8,437 nt of DNA from Gemmatimonadota bacterium (GTDB lineage Bacteria; GCA-2686955), in NCBI GenBank assembly GCA_026991065.1, contig JALXCG010000090.1:1-8437 (forward strand), given 5' to 3'. Position 1 is the first letter of the stretch, and the number at the start of each line of letters is the position of its first letter. A program made the translations under genes and the position numbers. The notes below the pieces were generated by a model that did no database searches, was not told the origin of the DNA, and saw only the letters and a list, made by a program, of their open reading frames with translations. This document shows positions 1 to 5,385 of this stretch, in pieces.

Positions 1-438
1 GATCACATAGGCCGGAGTCAGCCCCTCGATGGCGGAAAGGGCGTTGCAATAGGAGATGGCATCCATCCAGGAGACCTCTTCGACCGGGCAGTCGGGACAG
101 TCGGCGAAACGGGCCGGGTTGTTGCCAACGGCGTAGCGCCACTGGGCCTGGGTAATCTCGGTCTGGGAGAGGAAGAAATCGCGGGTGAGAACGACGCGAT
201 GGGCGGTTTCATCCGTGCCGCGGCCAAGTTCGTCGCGCTCCGAGCCCTGGGTGAAGGTGTCGGCGTGGACGGCGATCATGAATGGTTTGTTGCGGTCAGT
301 GAAGCCGATTTCGAGGTCGCTGCGCGTGCTGTCGAGCGCTGCGGTGGGCGGGGTGATGGGGGTCGACGGTGCGGCAACGGCGGTTCCCAGGGCGCAGAGC
401 AGCAGAGCGAGCAGCGAGGGCAGGGTGCGTGGCGACAT
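1..438 (-). CDS. Exported formylglycine-generating-enzyme-like (SUMF1/FGE-sulfatase domain) protein, C-terminus off the left edge
   Basis: The frame is open from an ATG at 438 down to base 1, giving 146 residues with no stop, so the gene continues past the left edge. Residues 1-23 look like a Sec signal peptide (Leu-rich core, Ala-rich cleavage region AVAA near 20-23); the Cys at 15 is preceded by Leu, so it is not a lipobox. Residues 53-146 match the start of the FGE-sulfatase/SUMF1 fold: TFTQGS (61-66), the DETAHRVVL segment (76-84), TEIT (93-96), NPARF (107-111) and CPDCPVEEVSW (114-124). Family members include true sulfatase-activating enzymes, which oxidise Cys to formylglycine, but also many secreted proteins of unknown role. 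The catalytic C-terminal part lies outside the window, so activity cannot be judged. ATG 438 is chosen because the signal peptide starts there; no good Shine-Dalgarno precedes it. It is divergent from the FG-GAP gene. Confidence 0.85.
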   Translation of the reverse strand, partial: MSPRTLPSLLALLLCALGTAVAAPSTPITPPTAALDSTRSDLEIGFTDRNKPFMIAVHADTFTQGSERDELGRGTDETAHRVVLTRDFFLSQTEITQAQWRYAVGNNPARFADCPDCPVEEVSWMDAISYCNALSAIEGLTPAYVI

Positions 439-499
439 GATGGGGTTCGGCAAGGGGTGGAGTGGCGTGCTGCATCCCGAAGGTTGCATCCGAGGGCAA

Positions 500-530
500 T
501 CTCTATTATCCATATGAGCAGGGTAATTTC
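500..530. promoter_or_regulatory. AT-rich island between divergent genes, candidate bidirectional promoter
   Basis: This is the only AT-rich stretch in the 125-base gap between the FGE-like and FG-GAP genes. It holds a plus-strand TATTAT (504-509) and, overlapping on the minus strand, GATAAT (510 to 505), each a 5/6 match to the bacterial -10 consensus. I found no convincing -35 hexamer at 16-18 bases for either. The placement is right for both genes, but the call rests on composition and two short hexamers, and promoter consensus may differ in this lineage. Confidence 0.3.
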
Positions 531-536
531 TAGCAT

Positions 537-550
537 CCGGCAAGCGCCGG
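537..550 (+). other. Small perfect hairpin just upstream of the FG-GAP ribosome binding site
   Basis: CCGGC (537-541), loop AAGC, GCCGG (546-550): a perfect 5-bp G+C stem with a 4-base loop. It ends three bases before the GGAG at 554-557, so in the mRNA it would sit against the ribosome binding site. It could tune translation or mRNA stability. In G+C-rich DNA such a short stem can also arise by chance. Confidence 0.3.
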
Positions 551-553
551 TTT

Positions 554-557
554 GGAG
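554..557 (+). promoter_or_regulatory. Ribosome binding site GGAG that decides the FG-GAP start
   Basis: GGAG followed by six bases and then ATG at 564. An in-frame TTG at 552 would start the protein four residues earlier, but it overlaps this Shine-Dalgarno and would add Glu and polar residues before the signal peptide. ATG 564 is therefore preferred. The same TTGGAG-N6-ATG arrangement recurs before the aminotransferase. Confidence 0.65.
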
Positions 558-563
558 ACGAGC

Positions 564-1937
564 ATGTTGGCCTCACGCCCAGCAGTCATTGTAGCTGTCG
601 CCTTGGCATCGGCGACTTCCGCGGTATCTTCGCCCGGACACTTCGAGCGACTCTTCCGCCAGACCGGCGCGACCGAGTCCGACGCTCTCGGCAGCCGGAT
701 CGCAGTGGGCGACTGGAATGCCGACGGCCACAATGACCTGGCGGTTGCGGCCACGCTCGCCTATTCGCACGTGGGTCTGATCTACGTGATCTACGCGAGT
801 GCGGATTTCCCCGATTCGGTGCACATGGCGATCATCCCGGGGCGAAACCGCGGCGACATGGTGGGTTTCGCCCTCTCCGGCGACGGTGATGTGAACGGAG
901 ATGGGATTGATGATCTGCTGATCGGTGCTCATCTGCGCCCCACTCCCTCCGATGTTCAGGTGCACTTCGGTAGCCAGCAGGGGCTTTCCGAAACACCGAG
1001 TATGGTGCTCTACGGTGATGTGGAGCGGGACTATTTCGGCTACAGCGTGGCGGCGTTCGATGTGAACCGTGACGGCTGGAAGGATGTCGTGGTCGGTGCG
1101 GATGACGATGGCACGGGTCTGCAGGGGGCGGTCTGGACCTTCTTCGGCGGCCCGGAACTGGATCCGGTGGTGGATGATCTGATCATCGGCTACCCGCGGT
1201 ATACGGATAATCTGGGGTCCAACCTGGCGGCGATGGGTGACGTCACGGGGGATGGTTTTCCCAACCTGGTGATCGGCGATCATGACATCAAGCCGATCCA
1301 CACGAACGGCTACGGGCGCGCGTTCCTGACCACCGGCACCGACGCAGGAACACTGGAGAATCTCGATACGCTGCCCGGTGCGCAGTATCAGTGTCAGTAT
1401 AGTTGGGGGCTGGCGGCGCTGGGCGATTGGGATGGCGACGGGTTTGAGGATTTTGCGATCGGCGCGCCGCGCTACGACGCGATGCTACCGGATCAGGGCA
1501 AGGCAACCGCGGCCGGGCACCTGGAGATTTTCCACGGTGGCAATCCGTTCATTCCGGAAACGGCGGACACGCTCAATGGGCCGGTGAAGCTGGCGCGCTT
1601 TGGCGAAGCGGTGTGGGGCCGGGCGGATGTAGACAAGGATGGCTGGACCGACATGGTGGTGGGAGCACCAGGCTACAACCAGAGTCGGGGACGGGTGACG
1701 ATCTATTTCGGGGGCGAAGGCGTGACCTTGGCAACGGCGCGCAGCCAAACCATTGACGGTACCAATCCCGGTTCAGAGTGGGGCGTTGCTGTTGGCTTGG
1801 GCCTCGACCTGGATCTGGATGGCTGGCAGGAGTTCGCGATCGGCGCCGCGTATGACTCGGAAGAGGCGTACCGCACCGGTGCGTTCGAGATCTGGGAGTG
1901 GACCCCCAATACCGAGGCGGAGGTTGCGGAGCGCTGA
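564..1937 (+). CDS. Exported FG-GAP repeat protein, predicted seven-bladed calcium-binding beta-propeller
   Basis: The product is 457 residues from ATG 564. Residues 1 to about 22 form a signal peptide (hydrophobic AVIVAVALA core, likely cut near AVS/SPG), so the protein is exported. Seven FG-GAP units follow, each with a calcium loop of the D-x-D/N-x-D-G-x-x-D type at residues 50-58, 109-117, 166-174, 226-234, 288-296, 355-363 and 415-423, and each followed by a hydrophobic strand ending in IGA/VGA or similar. Spacing is 57-67 residues, the size of one blade, as in the integrin alpha N-terminal propeller. The fourth loop ends in Asn and the seventh in Glu instead of Asp; the rest are canonical. 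There is no anchor or C-terminal sorting tail; the protein ends about 34 residues after the last loop. Such proteins usually bind ligands at the cell surface; the ligand here is unknown. It faces away from the FGE-like gene and converges on the nuclease gene. Confidence 0.9.
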   Translation: MLASRPAVIVAVALASATSAVSSPGHFERLFRQTGATESDALGSRIAVGDWNADGHNDLAVAATLAYSHVGLIYVIYASADFPDSVHMAIIPGRNRGDMVGFALSGDGDVNGDGIDDLLIGAHLRPTPSDVQVHFGSQQGLSETPSMVLYGDVERDYFGYSVAAFDVNRDGWKDVVVGADDDGTGLQGAVWTFFGGPELDPVVDDLIIGYPRYTDNLGSNLAAMGDVTGDGFPNLVIGDHDIKPIHTNGYGRAFLTTGTDAGTLENLDTLPGAQYQCQYSWGLAALGDWDGDGFEDFAIGAPRYDAMLPDQGKATAAGHLEIFHGGNPFIPETADTLNGPVKLARFGEAVWGRADVDKDGWTDMVVGAPGYNQSRGRVTIYFGGEGVTLATARSQTIDGTNPGSEWGVAVGLGLDLDLDGWQEFAIGAAYDSEEAYRTGAFEIWEWTPNTEAEVAER

Positions 1938-1956
1938 TTGCTGTGGGGAGACCGGG

Positions 1957-1974
1957 GGCGCGACCGTGGGCGCC
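1957..1974. terminator. Possible weak hairpin in the convergent gap
   Basis: GGCGC (1957-1961) and GCGCC (1970-1974) can form a 5-bp stem with an 8-base loop in the 42-base gap between the convergent FG-GAP and nuclease genes. A shared terminator is expected here. Neither strand shows a T-run after the stem, so an intrinsic terminator is not supported beyond position and weak pairing. Confidence 0.2.
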
Positions 1975-1979
1975 GGCTC

Positions 1980-3113
1980 CTATTTGAGCAGGACGATGCG
2001 GCGGTCGCTGAGAATGGTGCCAGCGCTGCGCAGGCGGCAGAGGTAGACGCCGCTGGGCAAGCTGACCGGGTTCCAGGTGACCCGCTGAAGGCCGGTGCCA
2101 AGCAGTTCTCCCTCTTGCAACGTGGCGACGCATCGGCCGGCAAGATCATGCACCGTCAGGGTGACTCGGGTGGGGTGCCGGAGTTCATAGGTGAGGGTGA
2201 TGCGTGGATTGAAGGGGTTCGGAGCGGCCCGCAGGAGGGGGGCAATCGTGGGGTCGAGCAGCGGCGCGGGGTCGCCGGGAGCGGCGATGGCCAACTCCGG
2301 GAAGTAGGCACGCTGAACGAGGGTGGTATCGACCACGAAAGGGTTGGGACGGCCGCTCTGGTCGGCGGCGATCTCCCAGGTGCGATCAACCTCGTGGGCG
2401 TCGACCGGATCGAGACTGTGCCAGAGCAGAAGCACATCCTTCTGCCGGCCGAAGAAGGTTGGATCGGCGGCGTCGGCCTGGCTCTTGTACATGGTGTAGA
2501 AATAGAACATGGAGCGGGCGACGTTGCCCTTGTGATCTTCCCGCGGCTCAAAAAGGTTGTTGGTGTCTTCCTCGCTGTAGGCGTCGATGTGACTCCCGGG
2601 GATCTGCCCCTGGTTGTAATCGAGTCGCCACCAGCGGTCGGTGTCGCGGTCGGGGCTCTCGGCGAAGGGGAGTGAGCCACGGGCGCTGTTGACATCGGCG
2701 CGGGTGGCGTAGAGGTGGTGCATGTCGCTCTTGGCGTTGCCGCTGGCGCCCTTGCTTTGCGGCCAGGTGTGTTCGCAGTTGAGACCGTTGCGGGTGGCTT
2801 CGGAGCGGGGGCTGTAGCGCGGGTCGAGATACGCGGTGTAGCCGGTGTAGACGCAGGTCAGAGAGTCGCCGTGGTTGTCGATCGTGCCGTAGAGTTCGTC
2901 CCGGGCATCATCATAACTGAGGACGTGATAGGGCTTGTAGGCGTTGACCAGGGCGCTCAGGAGGGCGTCGCCGGTGAGTTCGGGGAAGATCGGCGTATCT
3001 TGTGCGAGAACCGGGGCGGAGTGGGTGAGAAGAAGTGCGCAGGCGACCGCGATGGGAGCCAGAGGGAAGGCTGAAGAGAGAGCGGGAAGCGGGGGGCGCG
3101 AAGGAGTTTTCAT
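1980..3113 (-). CDS. Secreted endonuclease I family nuclease with FlgD-like/T9SS-type C-terminal tail
   Basis: The product is 377 residues from ATG 3113 to a TAG at 1982-1980. Residues 1-38 are a long signal peptide (hydrophobic core about 20-30, likely cut after VLAQ). Residues about 45-275 are the endonuclease I (EndA/NucM/Bsn-like) fold: NCEHTWPQS (112-120) with the Glu114/His115 active-site pair, SDMHHLYATRADVNSARG (129-146) with the conserved Asn142, EPREDHKGNVARSMFY (189-204), and the KDVLLLWHSLDPVD to RPNPFV segment (225-260). This beta-beta-alpha-metal family cuts DNA and sometimes RNA without sequence preference outside the cytoplasm. Residues 296-377 form a separate FlgD-like Ig/sorting-type domain: APNPFNP (297-303), VHDLAGRCVATL, LPSGVYLCRLR (352-362) and a VLLK end. 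In FCB bacteria such tails are linked to secretion or surface attachment. The role is probably nutrient or extracellular-DNA breakdown. No clear Shine-Dalgarno precedes the ATG, but the signal peptide supports this start. Confidence 0.93.
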   Translation of the reverse strand: MKTPSRPPLPALSSAFPLAPIAVACALLLTHSAPVLAQDTPIFPELTGDALLSALVNAYKPYHVLSYDDARDELYGTIDNHGDSLTCVYTGYTAYLDPRYSPRSEATRNGLNCEHTWPQSKGASGNAKSDMHHLYATRADVNSARGSLPFAESPDRDTDRWWRLDYNQGQIPGSHIDAYSEEDTNNLFEPREDHKGNVARSMFYFYTMYKSQADAADPTFFGRQKDVLLLWHSLDPVDAHEVDRTWEIAADQSGRPNPFVVDTTLVQRAYFPELAIAAPGDPAPLLDPTIAPLLRAAPNPFNPRITLTYELRHPTRVTLTVHDLAGRCVATLQEGELLGTGLQRVTWNPVSLPSGVYLCRLRSAGTILSDRRIVLLK

Positions 3114-3137
3114 GCTTTGAAGTCGATTCTTGCGGCG

Positions 3138-3174
3138 GGGCGCCGGTGGGGATCAGCGGAGCGCGGTGGCGCCC
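3138..3174. repeat. Inverted repeat in the divergent nuclease/aminotransferase region
   Basis: GGGCGCC (3138-3144) and its exact complement GGCGCCC (3168-3174) are separated by 23 bases. They lie in the 121-base gap between the divergently transcribed nuclease (start 3113) and aminotransferase (start 3235). The position fits an operator or an mRNA stem in the aminotransferase leader, but the arms are built on the palindrome GGCGCC, which is common in G+C-rich DNA. I see no clear -35/-10 pair in this gap for either gene. Confidence 0.3.
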
Positions 3175-3224
3175 TCTGCAACAGTGGGTTTTGCGGCCGA
3201 AAAAGAGTAAGCTCCGAGGCGATT

Positions 3225-3228
3225 GGAG
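3225..3228 (+). promoter_or_regulatory. Ribosome binding site GGAG that decides the aminotransferase start
   Basis: GGAG is followed by six bases (AAACCC) and ATG at 3235. An in-frame TTG at 3223 overlaps the Shine-Dalgarno and would add only four residues, so ATG 3235 is the better start. The layout is the same as before the FG-GAP gene. Confidence 0.65.
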
Positions 3229-3234
3229 AAACCC

Positions 3235-4527
3235 ATGCCAAAGATCTCGGCCCATTTTCAGAATCGTCAGCCGTCCGCCATTCGCCTCGCGAGCATCCGT
3301 TTCGCCGCTCGGGAAGATGACACCGAGGCGATCAACGTGGCGATCGGGAATGTCTCGCTGCCGCTCCACCCGGCGATGCAGCGGCGCTTGCGCCAACTCG
3401 GGCGAGAGTTTTTTGCCGACGGTGTGGTCAAGTATACCGCAACCGTGGGCGCTCCCGACACGCGCGCCGCATTTCTGCACATTTTGGCCAGCAGCGGTCT
3501 GGCGACCGAGGGGTTGCAGGTGCTGGTCACCGATGGCGGCAGCCAGGCGATGGAGCTGATGATCACGGGTCTCTGCGGGCCCGCGGGGAGTGCTGAGCAG
3601 CCGCTCTTGGTGATCGACGCGGCTTACACCAATTACCGCGCGCTGGTGGAGCGGGTTGGGCGTCGGGCGGTCTCCATTGCGCGCCGTCTGAATGATGACG
3701 GGAGCTTCTCGCTGCCGGATCCGGAGAGCATCGTGGCGACGATCCGCGAGCATCGTCCCGGCGCGCTGGTGGTCATTCCCTACGACAATCCCACGGGGCA
3801 GTTCTACTCGCAGGAGGCCTTGGTCAGGCTGGCGCGGATCTGTGTTGACCATGATCTGTGGATGGTGAGCGATGAAGCCTATCGGGAACTTTTCTTCACC
3901 GGCGGGCAGGCCTCCAGTGTTTGGGCGCTCGATGAGCGGCAGGTGCCGGGGATTCAAGGGCGTCGGGTGAGCATTGAAACCGCGTCCAAGGTATGGAACG
4001 GCTGCGGCCTGCGCATCGGAGCGCTGATCACCGATCACGCCGAGTTGCATGCCCGGGCGCTGGCCGAATACACCGCCAATCTCTCCGCCAATGCCATTGG
4101 ACAGGCGCTCTTCGCCGCGCTGGGAGAGGAGTCGGCGGAGGATTTGCACGCTTGGTACCGGCGGCAGCGCGCCTATTACAGTGGCATGATGCGAGCCTTC
4201 TGCGACGAGATCCGGGAGCAGTTGCCCGGCATCGTGGTTTCGCGGCCGGATGCATCGCTCTATTCGGTGGTGGATGTGCGCAATCTGGTTGGTGCCGATT
4301 TTGACGCGCGCGAGTTCGTTCTCTGGTGCGCTTCGGAAGCGGCGGTGGAGTTGGATGGGGGGCGCCCGACGACTCTGCTGGTGGCGCCGATGGCGGGTTT
4401 CTACGCTCCGGAAGAAGCCGCGCGTGGACGCACGCAGATGCGCATCGCCTATGTCGAGACTCCGCGGCAGATGGCGCGCGTCCCGCGCCTTTTCGCTGAA
4501 TTGCTGAGGGAGTATCTGCGGAAATAG
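3235..4527 (+). CDS. PLP-dependent aminotransferase, class I/II (fold type I)
   Basis: The product is a 430-residue cytoplasmic enzyme with no signal peptide. It shows the full aspartate-aminotransferase-fold set: GGSQA phosphate-binding turn (101-105), Tyr131 where a ring-stacking aromatic is expected, NPTG (185-188), Asp213 in SDEAY for the pyridine nitrogen, Lys252 in TASK for the Schiff base, Arg260 in GLRIG, and Arg403 in QMRIAY for the substrate carboxylate. Length is normal, so it is complete and probably active, moving an amino group between an amino acid and a 2-oxo acid. The Lys region reads SKVWNGCGLRIG rather than the common SK...PGWRIG, which suggests a distinct subgroup; the substrate cannot be read from sequence. 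No pathway genes flank it. It is divergent from the nuclease and is followed on the same strand, after 117 bases, by the XRE gene, so read-through is possible but a shared operon is doubtful. Confidence 0.93.
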   Translation: MPKISAHFQNRQPSAIRLASIRFAAREDDTEAINVAIGNVSLPLHPAMQRRLRQLGREFFADGVVKYTATVGAPDTRAAFLHILASSGLATEGLQVLVTDGGSQAMELMITGLCGPAGSAEQPLLVIDAAYTNYRALVERVGRRAVSIARRLNDDGSFSLPDPESIVATIREHRPGALVVIPYDNPTGQFYSQEALVRLARICVDHDLWMVSDEAYRELFFTGGQASSVWALDERQVPGIQGRRVSIETASKVWNGCGLRIGALITDHAELHARALAEYTANLSANAIGQALFAALGEESAEDLHAWYRRQRAYYSGMMRAFCDEIREQLPGIVVSRPDASLYSVVDVRNLVGADFDAREFVLWCASEAAVELDGGRPTTLLVAPMAGFYAPEEAARGRTQMRIAYVETPRQMARVPRLFAELLREYLRK

Positions 4528-4560
4528 CGGGCGAATTTGCGCGGGGTGATTCACTTCGGT

Positions 4561-4575
4561 GCGCCGGAACGGTGC
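4561..4575 (+). terminator. Hairpin after the aminotransferase gene, possible transcription end
   Basis: A 6-bp stem pairs 4561-4566 with 4570-4575 (one G-T wobble) around a GAA loop, 34 bases after the aminotransferase stop. It is compact and G+C-rich as in terminators, but the following bases (GGGCAAACAA) carry no T-run on either strand. It could be a processing or stability hairpin instead. Confidence 0.25.
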
Positions 4576-4589
4576 GGGCAAACAATAAG

Positions 4590-4609
4590 CTCGCCGCTCA
4601 TATTGCGAG
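4590..4609. promoter_or_regulatory. Candidate operator: short inverted repeat upstream of the XRE gene
   Basis: CTCGC (4590-4594) and GCGAG (4605-4609) are exact inverted arms around a ten-base, partly AT-rich centre, 36-55 bases before the XRE start. The site touches the candidate -35 hexamer at 4610. XRE-family regulators often repress their own gene from such sites, and an AT-hook could contact the AT-rich centre; both points are inference. Five-base arms are short enough to occur by chance. Confidence 0.25.
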
Positions 4610-4638
4610 GTGACAAGGGCTCCCGCGTGTGTTAGAGA
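4610..4638 (+). promoter_or_regulatory. Candidate promoter of the XRE gene (possibly leaderless)
   Basis: GTGACA (4610-4615, 5/6 match to the -35 consensus), a 17-base spacer, then TAGAGA (4633-4638, only 3/6 to the -10 consensus). If used, transcription would begin at about 4645, which is the ATG itself, giving a leaderless mRNA. A weak AGAG at 4634-4637 could alternatively act as a ribosome binding site on a longer transcript. The two readings exclude each other. Confidence 0.2.
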
Positions 4639-4644
4639 TGAACC

Positions 4645-5385
4645 ATGATGAAACGCAAACGTGGGCGTCCCCCCGGCCCCCCAGGTAGTCCACTGGGGGA
4701 ACGCATTCGCAGCGAGCGCCAGGCGCAGAATCTCAGTCAGGCTGCGCTGGCGGCCCGGATCGGCTGTAGCCAAAAGGCTGTGAGCCAGTGGGAGTCGGGA
4801 GCCCGAACCCACATCTCCGCTCATTATGCGGTGCGCATGTGTCAGGCCCTGCCGGGCCTCAACCCGATGGATGTGTTTCGCCTGGTGGCGGCGAAAGAGC
4901 AGTTGAAGGCGGGCCGGGCCGGTGGTTCAGGCAACCCCGGAGGCGCCACCGGCGCGGCTCGCGCGGCCAGCGCAACCGCTGCCGCTGTGCCGGCATCCGC
5001 GCTCGCCGCCGCGGCAGCGGTAACCAGCGAGATAACAGCGCTCCTGGCGGCTGCCGGAGCTTATGTCGAAGAGGGCGCCGAGCGCGGTCCCGAAGCGCTG
5101 GCCGATGGCGCAATGGAAGGGCATGTCGATGCCCTGGCACTGGCCCACGAACGCGCCAGCGCCCATGTCGCGGCCGGCGAGTTCGCCGCCGCTAGTCAGG
5201 ACTTCGAGTTGTTGGCCGGTCTCAGCCGCGATCTCAACATGCTCTATCGCCTGAGTTGGGCGCGCAGCTTGCTGGAGCTTGGCAAGCTGGATGAGGCAGC
5301 AAGACTTCTGGTGTCGATCGATGGGCGGGTCGCTCTTCTGGCCGAGGCATTGCTGGAGTCGCTGCGCGGTTCAGCGGCAAATTGA
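4645..5385 (+). CDS. AT-hook/XRE-type HTH DNA-binding protein with TPR-like C-terminal domain
   Basis: The product is 246 residues, cytoplasmic. Residues 3-14 (KRKRGRPPGPPG) hold the RGRP core of an AT-hook, which binds the minor groove of AT-rich DNA. Residues 18-80 are an XRE/Cro-C1 type helix-turn-helix: GERIRSERQAQNLSQAALA, then the recognition region CSQKAVSQWESG (41-52). Residues about 90-127 are an Ala/Gly-rich flexible linker. Residues about 161-223 form two TPR-like helical hairpins (ALAHERASAHVAAGEFAAA and LSWARSLLELGKLDEAARLL), a protein-contact surface. The likely role is a transcription regulator whose tail senses a partner. Start: ATG ATG at 4645/4648; the first is taken. The stop (5383-5385) lies inside the convergent CHAT gene, a 15-base overlap, so the two messages are complementary at their 3' ends. 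Target genes are unknown; itself or the CHAT gene are guesses. Confidence 0.88.
   Translation: MMKRKRGRPPGPPGSPLGERIRSERQAQNLSQAALAARIGCSQKAVSQWESGARTHISAHYAVRMCQALPGLNPMDVFRLVAAKEQLKAGRAGGSGNPGGATGAARAASATAAAVPASALAAAAAVTSEITALLAAAGAYVEEGAERGPEALADGAMEGHVDALALAHERASAHVAAGEFAAASQDFELLAGLSRDLNMLYRLSWARSLLELGKLDEAARLLVSIDGRVALLAEALLESLRGSAAN

Noticed and set aside
573-1301. A 242-codon minus-strand frame opposite the FG-GAP gene
   Set aside because: It reads the complement of the repeated Asp/Gly codons, giving an Ile/His/Arg-rich product; the plus strand encodes seven clear FG-GAP units.
564-1937. Calcium loops considered as EF-hands or dockerin repeats
   Set aside because: The roughly 60-residue spacing and the hydrophobic IGA/VGA strand after each loop fit FG-GAP blades; dockerins have only two loops about 20-30 residues apart and EF-hands need flanking helices.
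1938-2675. A 245-codon plus-strand frame opposite the nuclease tail
   Set aside because: It starts directly after the FG-GAP stop and lies antisense to the nuclease and its sorting domain; no domain or start signal.
2911-4824. A 637-codon minus-strand open frame covering the nuclease start and the antisense of the aminotransferase
   Set aside because: It is antisense to a gene with a complete set of active-site motifs, shows no domain, and is rich in Pro, Arg and His as expected from a G+C-rich shadow frame.
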